A DNA stretch of 64,000 nucleotides, taken from Novosphingobium sp. SG707. Lineage in GTDB: Bacteria > Pseudomonadota > Alphaproteobacteria > Sphingomonadales > Sphingomonadaceae. A program made the position numbers and the translations under genes. Under the pieces are notes generated by a model, which was not told the DNA's origin, ran no database searches, and saw only the letters and a list, made by a program, of their open reading frames with translations. The stretch spans positions 1 to 64,000 of the forward strand of contig NZ_JAAZQL010000001.1 in assembly GCF_012275515.1 (NCBI RefSeq). The letters run 5' to 3'. Below are positions 8,235 through 17,523 of the stretch, piece after piece. Each line of letters opens with the position of its first letter. The stretch's first letter is position 1.

Positions 8235-10901
8235 TTATTGAGCGTCGAGTTCGATCAGCGAAACGCGCGCCGGAGCCGTCCCCGCCTTGAATTCCAGATC
8301 GATGCGGCCATTCGAGGTGACATCGAAGGTCCGCGCCACAGCCGCCGCATCCGTCGCCGGGGCGGCCGGTTCAAAGGCGCGCAGGATGGGTTTGCCATTG
8401 GCGCGGATATCAAAGCCGCCCTTGGCCTGCCCGGCCATGGCCGGGAACCACAGGGTCAGCTTGTAACGCCCGGCAGGCGCGGGAATGTGATAGGCAAAAC
8501 TGCCCTTACGATAGGTGGCGATGGCGTCGCGTTCACCCGTGCCGTCAATGCGGGCAGGCTCAGCCTTGCGGCCGTAATCGGCGGGCTTGTCCAGACTGGC
8601 CACCTCGCCGCCTTCAAACCAATTGTCCGAGCCGAGCAGCCGCGTCTTGCTCTTGGCCGCGACCAGAGTGCCGGTGTCGATCACAATATGCCCGCGCTTT
8701 TCGGGCGAGAGCGTCCAGGTGATCTGATCCTCAACCGCCGCGCCATGGCGGATGCCGCGCGCCACCAGCCGGTTCTCGCCCGCATCCAGCGCCACGGCGG
8801 GCCAGACGCAGACCATCTGCGCACAGCCCTCGCGCTTACCTAGAGAACGGCCATTGAGCAGCAACTCGGTGCTCTCGGCATTGCTGTAAACCTTGACGTC
8901 GGTGATGCCATAGGCGCGGGCTGCATAGCGCCGCCCGGTGATGCGGATCGTGGGCGCGTCGCTCCAGTTCGCCTTGTAGAAATACCAGGCGTCCTTGCGG
9001 GTCTTGTGGTCATAGGCGACCAGACCCTTGGTGTTGATGTCCTGCGCATCGCCCTCGGTGCGCACGGTGGTGGCAAAATCGAAGGAATTCCACAGCCAAG
9101 AGGCATAGAGATAGGGTCGCGCGGTGATCTGGGCCAGCGCGGTTTCGTGGATATAGGATTCATATTCTTCGGGCTGGGCCGCGCCGCGCGAATCCGGCAT
9201 CCCGCCCAGCACATTGTCCGTATGGATCGTCAACGCCCCGCCAGCGCCATATTCGGTGACGGACAAAGGCTGGACCGGACGCTTGGCGTGCAACTGATCC
9301 AGCGCCGGGCCGAGGTCCTGCTCCTTGCCGAAATACCAGCCGAAATAGCGGTTGGCCCCGCCCAGATCGGCGGCCACCGCCGTTTCGGGAATGGCCACAT
9401 CCGCGCCGAACAGCCGACCTTCGCAGCAGGTCGCCAGAGCGGTCGGGCGCGAGGGATCTTCCGATTTTGCCTGTTTCTGCAGCATGTTGAGCAAAGGCAT
9501 CGGATCGGGTGTCTGCCCATCGGTGCCGCCCCTGACAAAAGCGGGCAGCGAGTTGCCGAAATCGACCTCGTTGGCGATGCTCCAGATGGCGGTTGCGGCG
9601 TGGTTGTAATTCTGGTGGATCAATTCGCTCAATTGCTGGCGTACATTGGCCACCAGCGCGGGCTCCGGCTCCATCTTGCCCATCATGGTCCAGGCCGAAA
9701 CCAGCGGCACTTCATCCCACAGCACAAAGCCATAGCGGTCGGCCAGATCGTGGATGGTCTGTCCATGCTGATAATGGGTCAGGCGGATCGAATTGACGCC
9801 CATTTCGCGCATCGTCGCCACGTCTTCCTCGACATCGGCGGGGCTGATCGCCCAGCCCTTGCCGTCGCGGTCCTGATGATAGCCCACGCCATGCAGGACA
9901 TAGGGCTTGTCATTGAGGAAGAAGCCCTTGTCGGCATCGAAACGCATGGTGCGGATGCCGAAATTCTGCTCGACGGTATCGCTGACCTTGCCATCGGCGC
10001 CCAGCACCTCGGCGCGCAGGCGGTAGAGATAGGGATCGGCCACGCCCTGCCACAGATGGGCACCCGCAACGGTCAAATCGGCGGCCACTTCCTGCGTCGC
10101 CTTGACGCCAAGGGCCTGTTTGACGGTGGTCTGCGCCGCCACCTTGCCATCGCGGTCGATCAGGGCGATCCGCGCCGAGGCCAGAGCCGGCTTGCCCGCA
10201 TCATTGGTCAGGCGCAGCCGGACATGAACCTGCGCATCGCCGCCCTGAACCGCCGCAGTGTTGGCATAGAGGCCCGGCCCGCCGAAATCCTGCATATCGA
10301 CATGCAGCGGCGCGGTAGAGATCAGCCGCACCGGGCGATAAAGCCCGCCATGCACGAAAAAGTCGCCGAACAGGGGCAGCACGTCAGATGTGGATGACCC
10401 GGCCGCAGGCTGCGAATTGTCCACCCGCACGGCCAGAACATTGCTCTGCCCCGGCTTCAGCGCGGCGGTCGCATCCAGCCGGAAGCGGCTAAACCCGCCG
10501 CGATGCTCGCCCAGCAGGACGCCATTGAGCCAGACCTGCGCCACCCGGCTTGCCGCATCAAATTCGATCCACGTCTTGCGCCCGGCAAGATCGGCGGGCG
10601 CATCGAACCGATTGCGATACCAGCCTACGCCCATTTTCTTGGCCACCGTGGCCGCCGTGTTCGTGCCGCCCAGATCGTGGTGGTAATAGCCCACCCGGTT
10701 CCAGGTGTGGGGCACGGAAACCGCCTGCCATCCGCCATCGGCAAAATCGGGTTTGGCGGCATCGGCGGGAGCATCCTGCCCGGCAAAGCGCCAGTCGGAG
10801 GCGAGCGGAAGGACCGTGCGGGCCTCCTGCGCGGCGGCATGGGAGGCAAGCGCGGCGCCAAGGGCAAAACCGGCGGTACGGGCGAGAAGACGTGCGATCA
10901 T
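8235..10901 (-). CDS. Exported GH2 family glycoside hydrolase (beta-galactosidase/beta-glucuronidase-like) with C-terminal carbohydrate-binding-like domain
   Basis: 888 residues with a Sec signal peptide ending near ASHAAAQ. Order: GH2 sugar-binding domain (about 30-200), immunoglobulin-like domain (200-315), TIM barrel (315-620), a further beta domain, and a malectin/CBM57-like C-terminus. The acid/base is Glu445 in WSIANEV and the nucleophile Glu550 in SVTEYGAGG. It should act in the periplasm or at the surface, removing beta-linked galactosyl, glucuronosyl or similar residues; the family alone does not settle which. Neighbours: an esterase 16 bases upstream and a sugar-acid transporter 15 bases downstream. 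Confidence 0.85.
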   Translation of the reverse strand: MIARLLARTAGFALGAALASHAAAQEARTVLPLASDWRFAGQDAPADAAKPDFADGGWQAVSVPHTWNRVGYYHHDLGGTNTAATVAKKMGVGWYRNRFDAPADLAGRKTWIEFDAASRVAQVWLNGVLLGEHRGGFSRFRLDATAALKPGQSNVLAVRVDNSQPAAGSSTSDVLPLFGDFFVHGGLYRPVRLISTAPLHVDMQDFGGPGLYANTAAVQGGDAQVHVRLRLTNDAGKPALASARIALIDRDGKVAAQTTVKQALGVKATQEVAADLTVAGAHLWQGVADPYLYRLRAEVLGADGKVSDTVEQNFGIRTMRFDADKGFFLNDKPYVLHGVGYHQDRDGKGWAISPADVEEDVATMREMGVNSIRLTHYQHGQTIHDLADRYGFVLWDEVPLVSAWTMMGKMEPEPALVANVRQQLSELIHQNYNHAATAIWSIANEVDFGNSLPAFVRGGTDGQTPDPMPLLNMLQKQAKSEDPSRPTALATCCEGRLFGADVAIPETAVAADLGGANRYFGWYFGKEQDLGPALDQLHAKRPVQPLSVTEYGAGGALTIHTDNVLGGMPDSRGAAQPEEYESYIHETALAQITARPYLYASWLWNSFDFATTVRTEGDAQDINTKGLVAYDHKTRKDAWYFYKANWSDAPTIRITGRRYAARAYGITDVKVYSNAESTELLLNGRSLGKREGCAQMVCVWPAVALDAGENRLVARGIRHGAAVEDQITWTLSPEKRGHIVIDTGTLVAAKSKTRLLGSDNWFEGGEVASLDKPADYGRKAEPARIDGTGERDAIATYRKGSFAYHIPAPAGRYKLTLWFPAMAGQAKGGFDIRANGKPILRAFEPAAPATDAAAVARTFDVTSNGRIDLEFKAGTAPARVSLIELDAQ

Positions 10902-10917
10902 CGGGGGTACTTTCCGC

Positions 10918-11844
10918 TTATTGGCCGGTGATGTGCCCGGTTATATGATTGTCTTTGAGCCACAGAGCATATTGGTCAAACCATGCATCGCTGGTCGTGC
11001 CATTGGGCTGTGAGGCAAAACCATGGCCGCCCGCGCTGTAGAGGTGGAACTCCACCGAGCTGCCCGACATGCGCCATGCGTGAAGCAGGCTCAGGTCCTG
11101 CGCCTTGAAGAAACGGTCATCGGCCGCGATGACCGAAAAGAGCGGCGGGGCATGGGCGGGAACTTCGGTTCCCTGGGTCGGGCCATAGACCATGCCGACA
11201 AAATCGGGCCGCGCATCCGCCGCATTGGCCTGCGTTGTGGCCAGAACCGTCACCGCGCCTGCCGAAAAGCCCAGAATGCCGACCTTTGCCGGGTCGACAT
11301 GCCACGCCCCGGCATGGGCGCGCACCATGCGGATCGCGGCCTGCGTATCGGCCACGGCATAGGGGCGGTTGTCCTCCTTGGGCTTCTCGCCGCGTTGGAA
11401 CAGCCCGGCCAAGGCCTGTTTGAAGGCAGGGAAACCGTCGCCGATGGGCCCATTACCTATTGGCAAGGTGCGATATTTCAGGATGAACACCCGCACGCCC
11501 TGCTTGTCGAGGCGCTTGGCGACGTCAAAGCCTTCATTGTCCATCGCGAGGAACTGATAGCCCCCGCCCGGCACCAGAATGACCGCCGGGGCCACCTTGT
11601 CCGCCGCCAGTGTGCCGGGCCAGAGCAGGAGCTGCGGCTTGCTGACATTATAAACCAGCCGCTGATCGGGCGTCTGCTGTGCCCAGCCCTCACGCGCGGG
11701 GTTTTCGCGCGGGAGGGTGATGGGCAGATCCACCGCCTTGCTGACCGGAGGATTGGTGACGGGCAGAACGCCATCGACCCATGCCCCCGGCGCAGCGCTT
11801 GCCGCAGTGGCCCAAAGGGCCGCGATCAGGGCAAGGCGCTTCAC
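10918..11844 (-). CDS. Exported alpha/beta hydrolase, BD-FAE-like (acetyl/feruloyl xylan esterase type)
   Basis: 308 residues with a signal peptide (MKRLALIAALWATAASAAPG). The alpha/beta-hydrolase triad is visible: Ser194 in GFSAG, an Asp in AADDR (near 242-243) and His274 in GGHGF; VPGGGY at 91-96 supplies the oxyanion hole. This pattern matches the bifunctional acetyl/feruloyl esterase (BD-FAE) and related xylan-esterase families that strip ester groups from plant polysaccharides. Its ATG overlaps the stop of the upstream GH2 by 4 bases, so the two are translationally coupled, consistent with de-esterification alongside GH2 action. The precise ester is not known. Confidence 0.78.
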   Translation of the reverse strand: MKRLALIAALWATAASAAPGAWVDGVLPVTNPPVSKAVDLPITLPRENPAREGWAQQTPDQRLVYNVSKPQLLLWPGTLAADKVAPAVILVPGGGYQFLAMDNEGFDVAKRLDKQGVRVFILKYRTLPIGNGPIGDGFPAFKQALAGLFQRGEKPKEDNRPYAVADTQAAIRMVRAHAGAWHVDPAKVGILGFSAGAVTVLATTQANAADARPDFVGMVYGPTQGTEVPAHAPPLFSVIAADDRFFKAQDLSLLHAWRMSGSSVEFHLYSAGGHGFASQPNGTTSDAWFDQYALWLKDNHITGHITGQ

Positions 11845-13739
11845 TTGGGCGTCTCCTTGGATTTCCGCGTGTAGTAATTGGCCAGCACGTCAAAGGCCAG
11901 CTTGTGCTGTCCGGTCTCCGAAATCAGCCCCTTGCGGTTCCAGCCCATCTGGAAGTCGGGATTCTGGCGGCGGGGCGAGCGGAAATCCTTGAGGATCCAA
12001 GGCGAGAGCCCGCGCAGAGTCGGCACATGATCGGCCATTTCCAGCGTCTTGCGGTAATATTCGGCCTGAAATTCCTCGGAGAATTTCTGCATCCTGTCCG
12101 GGCTGTGGAAGCCCGATTTGGCATCCGCGCCAAATTCGGAAAACACCAGCGGACGGTCGGCAGGCACATTCCACACGCTGGCGGGCAGGTCGGAGAGGCG
12201 ATCCCCGGTGTACCAGCCGTTGTAAGTGTTGATGGCAACAATATCGAGATCACCCGCCAGCGGATCGGCCATGGTCATGGTCGGAACCTTGGCATTTTCC
12301 TCGCGCTTGACCAGCAGGGCGGCGCTGACCAGACGCGAGGGATCGAGACGGCGCACATCGCCGATCAGCGTGCGCAGGAAAGCGTTGCGATCATCATTGA
12401 CCGGGGTCTCATTGGCCACGCTCCAGATCACCACGGAGGCGCGATTGGAATCGCGCAGGATGTTTTCAGCCAGCATGTTGCGCGCGGCAGCCAGCGTGCC
12501 GGGATTATTCCACGCCACCATCCAGTAAACCGGCACCTCGCTCCACACCAGCAGGCCCAGCTTGTCGGCGGCGCGGGTCATCACCTCGGAATGGGGGTAA
12601 TGCGAGAGGCGGACGTAATTGCCGTGCAGCCCGTTCTTGATCTCGCCCAGCAAGGCATTGGCGGCCTCGGGGGTGATGACGCGGGCCGGGTTGGGGCTGA
12701 TCTCTTCCTCATGCATCGAAATGCCGCGCAGGAAAATCGGCTTGCCGTTCAACAGGATGTCCGCGCCCTTGCGCTCAATGGTGCGGAAACCGATCTGGTC
12801 GCGCCAGACGTCCTCGCCCGCGCTCAGCGTCACATCATAAAGCTTGGGATTTTCCGGCGACCAGCGCACCAGCGAACGCGGCGCGGGGATCGAAGCCTTC
12901 CAATTGCCCTGCGCGTCGGTTTTGCCCGGCACGTCCAGCTTGAGCCCGGCGATCGTCAGATGCAGGCTCTGCCCCGCCGCCGATGCGCCATCCAGATGCG
13001 CCGCAGCCTCCAGCTTGCCGTCGGTGGTCAGGCGGACCATCGCATTGTCGACATAGGTTGCGGGCGTATGGACCAGACGGATGCCGCGCGTCGCGCCGCC
13101 ATAGTTTTCCCAGTCGGTGACGGTGGGGGGAACGGTGGTGGCGGTGGCCTGCGAGTCGACCGCGAAGGTGATCTGGTTGTCGCCATCGCGCAATTGCTGC
13201 GTCACCTCAAAGGCGAAGGGGGTGAAGCCGCCCTCGTGGCGACCGAGGGGCTTGCCATTGAGATAGGCCGTGGTGGCATAATTGGCCGCGCCAAAGCGCA
13301 GAAAATAGCGGCCCTTGCGGTTGGCCGGGGCGTCAAAATGGCGCTGATACCAGACAAGGCCCTGATAATGGCGCATTTCGGGCGTCGCGGCCAGCCATGA
13401 TCCGGGCAGCGAGGTGGTTTGCGCATGGGCCATGTCGAATTCGAACATGGTCCGGTTGTCCTGCGCCATGGTCTTGCGCACGTCGATGTCCAACCAGCGC
13501 CGCTGCCCCAGATCCGGCGCTTCGCCATGAAAACCCGATATGCCGGAGCGATAGGGGTCGATTGAATAATTCCAGGTGCCGGAGAGTTCGGTGCCCTCGC
13601 GCATGTCGGCCGAAACCAGCAACGGCTCATTGGCAATTGTGGCCAGAGGCAGCGCGTTGGGCGCCTCTTCGGCCAGAAGCGGAAAGCTGCCCGTCATAAG
13701 GGCTGCGGCGAAAAACCTGATTGCGTGGGTCTTGCGCAT
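11841..13739 (-). CDS. Exported GH2 family glycoside hydrolase (beta-glucuronidase-sized)
   Basis: 632 residues, the size of bacterial beta-glucuronidases. A signal peptide is followed by the GH2 jelly roll, an Ig-like domain and the TIM barrel. Glu444 in WSVANETP is the expected acid/base and Glu535 in FSEFGAD the nucleophile. The combination with a hexuronate-type transporter and ManD makes beta-glucuronosidase the best guess, but galactosidase or mannosidase activity cannot be excluded. First gene of the four-gene group running to 6972; a terminator (13813-13838) separates it from the TBDR upstream. Confidence 0.83.
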   Translation of the reverse strand: MRKTHAIRFFAAALMTGSFPLLAEEAPNALPLATIANEPLLVSADMREGTELSGTWNYSIDPYRSGISGFHGEAPDLGQRRWLDIDVRKTMAQDNRTMFEFDMAHAQTTSLPGSWLAATPEMRHYQGLVWYQRHFDAPANRKGRYFLRFGAANYATTAYLNGKPLGRHEGGFTPFAFEVTQQLRDGDNQITFAVDSQATATTVPPTVTDWENYGGATRGIRLVHTPATYVDNAMVRLTTDGKLEAAAHLDGASAAGQSLHLTIAGLKLDVPGKTDAQGNWKASIPAPRSLVRWSPENPKLYDVTLSAGEDVWRDQIGFRTIERKGADILLNGKPIFLRGISMHEEEISPNPARVITPEAANALLGEIKNGLHGNYVRLSHYPHSEVMTRAADKLGLLVWSEVPVYWMVAWNNPGTLAAARNMLAENILRDSNRASVVIWSVANETPVNDDRNAFLRTLIGDVRRLDPSRLVSAALLVKREENAKVPTMTMADPLAGDLDIVAINTYNGWYTGDRLSDLPASVWNVPADRPLVFSEFGADAKSGFHSPDRMQKFSEEFQAEYYRKTLEMADHVPTLRGLSPWILKDFRSPRRQNPDFQMGWNRKGLISETGQHKLAFDVLANYYTRKSKETPK

Positions 13740-13812
13740 ACCGTCTCCAAGAATGGGATTGGCCGCGCCCCTTGTGGCTGGCCGATTTTTCCGCGCGCGG
13801 CGCGCGCAAAAA

Positions 13813-13838
13813 GGCCGGGCGGTTTTGGCCGCCCGGCC
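13813..13838 (-). terminator. Rho-independent terminator after the TBDR gene
   Basis: Ten-base perfect arms (13813-13822 and 13829-13838) around a six-base loop, followed on the minus strand by five T residues. It lies 9 bases beyond the TBDR stop, so TBDR mRNA should end before the GH2 operon, or read-through is partial. Confidence 0.85.
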
Positions 13839-13846
13839 CGGTATTA

Positions 13847-16096
13847 TCAGAAGTTCAGGCTGGCGCGCAGCCCGCCATAGCGGCGGAAGTCACGCGGAAG
13901 CACCGCCTGCGTGGTCATGGCATTGCCCCAGCTGCCGTTCGAGTTGATCAGCGAGGGATAATACTGCTGGTCGAACAGGTTGTTGACGAAAGCGGCCACT
14001 TCCCAGCGGCGATTTTCATCGCGGATACCAAGGCTCATATTCACGATCTCATAGCCCTTCTGGAAGGTCTGGGGATCGCGGGCGGCGTAATAGACGCTGC
14101 TCTGATGCTGAACATTGACCTGCGCCAGGCCGCGCAGCCCATCGCGGATCTGGGGCGTGTATTCCGCCGTTGCCGACATCTTGAACTGCGGGGCCTGAAC
14201 CGCGCGGGTACCGGTCAGGTTCTGGCTTGAGGGCGTGCCCGCCACGCAGCCCTGAGCGGCGGTCTGGCCGGGGAAGCACTGGGCCACCGGATAGTCGATA
14301 TATTTCGCGTCCAGAATGGCCAGCGAGGAGTTGAAGTTGAAATCCGAGCTGGGGCGATAGCCTGCATCGATTTCAAAGCCATGCGTGCCCAGCTTGCCCA
14401 CGTTGGTCAGACGGAAGTTCGTCGTGCCGTCGGCCAGCGTTTCGATCGTCTGGGCCTGCAGGTTCTTGTAGGTCGTGTCGAAATAGGTGACGTTCAGCGT
14501 AACCTTGCGGTCGAAAAGCTGGCTGCGCACACCGAATTCGATATCGCGCGAAGTTTCCGGCTTGATCGGCCCGGCCGCCGCGCGGTTGGCGTTGAAACCG
14601 GTGGTCAGGTCATAGGTCTGCCCCTTGTAGCCGGTCGAATAGGTGACGAAAGCATTGATGCGCGGCGTGAATTCATAGCGCGCGCTGATGCGATAGGTGG
14701 CTGCCGTATCCTGGGCGCTGCCGCTGAACTGGGCGTTGCCGTTCTGGATGTCCTGGAACGTGTAGGACACCTTTTCATTCTGCACGCGCCCGCCGCCGGT
14801 CAGGGTCGCCTTGGGCATGAACTGCCAGTCGGCCTGAACGAAACCGGCGATCTGGGACGACTTGGAGGTGGCGTACCAATTGGCCAGCGAGAAGGCCGGA
14901 CCGCGATAGAAGGGGCGCTCAAAATCGACATTCGCGTAATAGGCGCCGACCGTATAATGGAAAGGCTTGCTGCCGTCGGACAGCAGGCGGACTTCCTGCG
15001 TGAAAAGCGTCGACTTGAACGTACCGACCTGAATGTTGTTGAAGCCGGTCAGCGCCGAAGAGGTTTCGTCGGAGTCGAAATAGTCGTCCAGACGGAACTT
15101 GTCATAGGAGGTAATGGTCACCAGCGAGTGATCGCCCAGCGTGAATTCGCCGCGCAGATTGCCGCCGCCGCCCTGATACTTGGTGCGCGAGGTGTAATTG
15201 ATGCTGGCGTTCTGGTTGTTGGGCCCAACCACCACGCCGGGCAGCACCTGGCTGATGGTCTGACCAGCGGTGCCGCGGAAATTGGCGCTGGCGGCCTGGG
15301 CAATGATCGGGCGGCCAATATTGGTGTTGCCGTTCATGTAGTTGAGCGACAGGGTCAGCTTGGCGTCGCTGCTCGGTTCCCAGCGGATCTTGGCGCGGAC
15401 ATTGCCTGCTTCGCGGCCGTTCAGCTTCTGGCCGTTGAACAGGTTGCGCACATTGCCTTCCCACTTGGAATAGGCCGCCGAGAACACATAGCCCACTGTC
15501 GGGCTGATCGGGCCGGAAACGCTGGCATTGACCGCATATTCCTGATCGGTCGTCACGGTCGCATTGGCGCGAACCTTGAGCGTATCGCTGGGGCCGCGCG
15601 TGATGATATTGATCAGACCAGCCGAAGCCGCCTTGCCATACAGGGTCGACTGCGGGCCGCGCAGGACTTCGATACGCTCCACATCGGGCAGATCGGTGAA
15701 GGCGCGGGCCTGAAACGCCATCGGCACTTCATCGACCAGCACGGCCACGCTCGGCTCCACGCCAATGCCGAAAGCGAAAGTGCCCACGCCGCGCAGCGAC
15801 ACGTTGGCATTCACCGGATGTTCGGCCGGGCGGATGGTCAGCGAGGGCGAAACCGCGCCGAGATCCTGAAAATTGCGAACGCCTGCGGCCTGAAGCTGGC
15901 TCGCGCCCAGCACCGAGACGGCCAGCGGCACGTTCTGGACGTTTTCGGCGCGCTTTTGCGCGGTCACGATGATTTCGCCCGTGTCAGGCTTGTCAGACGC
16001 CTTGGGCGCAGCGCTCTGTGCATGGGCGGGGCCAGCCAACAGACCAATTGCAGCCGCGAGCGCGGCGACGCACACGGAGTTGTGGAAGCTCTTCAT
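13847..16096 (-). CDS. TonB-dependent receptor
   Basis: 749 residues from the ATG at 16096 (AGGGGA six bases upstream); an open frame continues further upstream but the signal peptide MKSFHNSVCVAALAAAIGLLA starts here. Plug domain (about 40-170) with GEIIVTAQKR near the TonB box and VERIEVLRGPQSTLYGK; the remaining residues form the 22-strand barrel ending in an aromatic, LRASLNF. Outer-membrane active importer, probably for the oligosaccharide or glycoside handled by the GH2/esterase genes downstream. A FadR-type operator-like repeat lies 60 bases upstream of the start. Confidence 0.92.
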   Translation of the reverse strand: MKSFHNSVCVAALAAAIGLLAGPAHAQSAAPKASDKPDTGEIIVTAQKRAENVQNVPLAVSVLGASQLQAAGVRNFQDLGAVSPSLTIRPAEHPVNANVSLRGVGTFAFGIGVEPSVAVLVDEVPMAFQARAFTDLPDVERIEVLRGPQSTLYGKAASAGLINIITRGPSDTLKVRANATVTTDQEYAVNASVSGPISPTVGYVFSAAYSKWEGNVRNLFNGQKLNGREAGNVRAKIRWEPSSDAKLTLSLNYMNGNTNIGRPIIAQAASANFRGTAGQTISQVLPGVVVGPNNQNASINYTSRTKYQGGGGNLRGEFTLGDHSLVTITSYDKFRLDDYFDSDETSSALTGFNNIQVGTFKSTLFTQEVRLLSDGSKPFHYTVGAYYANVDFERPFYRGPAFSLANWYATSKSSQIAGFVQADWQFMPKATLTGGGRVQNEKVSYTFQDIQNGNAQFSGSAQDTAATYRISARYEFTPRINAFVTYSTGYKGQTYDLTTGFNANRAAAGPIKPETSRDIEFGVRSQLFDRKVTLNVTYFDTTYKNLQAQTIETLADGTTNFRLTNVGKLGTHGFEIDAGYRPSSDFNFNSSLAILDAKYIDYPVAQCFPGQTAAQGCVAGTPSSQNLTGTRAVQAPQFKMSATAEYTPQIRDGLRGLAQVNVQHQSSVYYAARDPQTFQKGYEIVNMSLGIRDENRRWEVAAFVNNLFDQQYYPSLINSNGSWGNAMTTQAVLPRDFRRYGGLRASLNF

Positions 16097-16155
16097 ACCA
16101 TCCCCTGATGATGCCGGACTGAATCGTCCTGTTTGTTTCGAAGGATGTTCTACAT

Positions 16156-16170
16156 AATGGCCTGACCAAA
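16156..16170. promoter_or_regulatory. FadR/GntR-type operator-like repeat before the TBDR
   Basis: Read on the minus strand, TTTGGTCAGGCCATT, matching the glpD site ATTGGTCATTCCAAT at 11 of 15 positions including the TTGGTCA core and CCA. It lies 60 bases upstream of the TBDR ATG. A single half-site, ATTGGTCAT, follows at 16210-16218. Its arms are imperfect, so it is less certain than the glpD site. Confidence 0.4.
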
Positions 16171-16706
16171 TGCAAGACCGGTTTGGCATATTGCGGATGA
16201 ATGGCCTTATGATTGGTCATGGGTCGCGGCAATCAGATGTTTGGCCGAAATCGTCCCGGTGATTCTTCGGAGACCACATGGCCGCCGTCATACCGGTATG
16301 AAAATCTCCAGATCATCGCCATCAAATCAATGATAATAAAATAATAATTTGACATACCCCTATAGTGGACGACGAACGTCGGGCATGACGTCAATCTTTC
16401 AAATCCCACCTTTGATCGTGAGGCCGGGGCGAAACGGGCCCGAAAGGTTCTGCCCAAGGGTGTTGCGCAAATGACACTCGCGATCAACATCCGAGACAAG
16501 ACGACACGCATCCGCGCGGGCAAGACCGTTGGGCGGCAATTGGCCTAACAACGGCCGGCGCGCGCAACACAAGCCCCGCGTGCGGTCAAGGCACTGGGCC
16601 TGAGGATCCTGTGCAGATCGCGGCCGCGACATCGCCTGCGTGCCATCGCCATCAATGTGTCGCAAAATCCGCCGTCGACAATGGCTGCGCGGGCCGCCCC
16701 TATACT
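16171..16706. other. Long intergenic region without a recognisable gene
   Basis: About 540 bases between the TBDR promoter and the MFS remnant. It contains an AT-rich patch (about 16320-16365) unlike the surrounding GC-rich DNA, and short open frames without good starts. One plus-strand frame (about 16376-16549) lacks a start codon and matches nothing I recognise. It may be the eroded remains of a gene lost with the decay seen just downstream. Confidence 0.4.
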
Positions 16707-16721
16707 CTACCAGTATGGTAG
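16707..16721. promoter_or_regulatory. Inverted repeat over the start of the MFS remnant
   Basis: CTACCA-GTA-TGGTAG, perfect 6-bp arms around three bases. It overlaps the ATG (16715) of the decayed transporter gene. It may be an old operator; no regulator gene lies beside it. Confidence 0.3.
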
Positions 16722-17482
16722 GAAAACTTGCTGACGCCCCCTTTCGCCGTAATCTGCTCTTTGCCCTCGCTTTGTCGGCGGGCATTCTCAATCTGATCGA
16801 CCGCCAGATCATCGCGGTTTTGAAACCCACCATCGCGGCCGAATTGCATTGGAATGACGAGGATTACGGTACGCTGGCCACATGGTTTCAGACCGGCGCG
16901 GCGTTCGGCTTTCTGGCGGGGGCTGGATTGTGGACAGGCCGGGGGTGAAATGGGCCAATCCGCTTGGGGATGGCGGTATGGTCGCTGGCCGTGATGGCGC
17001 ATGGCTGGGTGCGCTCGATGGCAGGCTTTACCGCCGCCCGCCTTTCCCTTGGCGCGACCGAGGCGATGGGGACGCCATCGAGCGTGAAAACCATCGCCAG
17101 GATTTTCCATGCTCCACTGCGCAGCGCCAGTTTTGGTCTGTCCAATGCGATGAACAGTATTGGCGCGATGCTGGCGCCTTTGGCGATTCCTTTTGTGGCG
17201 GCCGAATATGGCTGGCGGGCGGCTTTTGAACTGGGGGGGGGCGGGGCTGGTCTGGGCGGGGCTGTTCGGCAAAAATGCCAGCGCAGGTGCCATCAGCATC
17301 GCCACCAAAGGCCCCAGCGCACCGGCGGCTGTGGCGAGGTGAGCGCCACCACTGATCAGGAATATCGCGCCAAGGCGGGCATCACCGGCGCGATCACCAA
17401 TGGCCTGAATGCCGGGACCAGCCGCCTCGTCCCCCGCGACGATGTGCGCTATGGCGGCATCCTGCTGCGCAAGACGTTCTGA
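16715..17482 (+). pseudogene. Chimeric remnant: MFS transporter N-terminal part joined to TonB-dependent receptor fragments
   Basis: From the ATG at 16715 the sequence reads as an ACS-type MFS protein (LIDRQIIAVLKPTIAAEL), but the match moves through three frames: the frame breaks near 16920 and near 16970, and again around a run of nine G at 17233-17241. From 17262 the product changes to TBDR plug sequence (LFGKNASAGAISIATKGPS), shifts frame near 17340, continues as TBDR (EVSATTDQEYRAKAGITGAIT), then jumps to a TBDR C-terminus (DDVRYGGILLRKTF) and stops at 17480-17482. So two unrelated membrane-protein genes are fused and most of the receptor is deleted. It cannot make a working transporter or receptor. 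Confidence 0.8.
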
Positions 17483-17489
17483 CAGCGAG

Positions 17490-17520
17490 GGGGCGGCGTT
17501 GAAAAGCGCCGCCCCTTTTT
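17490..17520. terminator. Terminator after the chimeric remnant
   Basis: GGGGCGGCG (17490-17498) pairs with CGCCGCCCC (17507-17515), followed by five T. This is the intact terminator of the former TBDR gene on the plus strand and also lies just beyond the stop of the convergent nitroreductase. Confidence 0.85.
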
Positions 17521-17523
17521 GCC

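Noticed and set aside
3852..8843. A very long plus-strand open frame opposite glpK, glpD, the transporter and GH2
   Set aside because: It lies antisense to well-supported genes, its product is low-complexity and rich in Arg, Gly, Gln and His, and such frames are common in high-GC DNA with strong codon bias.
14381..16108. Plus-strand open frame opposite the first TBDR
   Set aside because: Antisense to a complete receptor; no domain or ribosome site.
16376..16549. Possible protein-coding stretch of about 55 codons in the gap before the MFS remnant
   Set aside because: No start codon or ribosome site and no recognisable family; left as intergenic.
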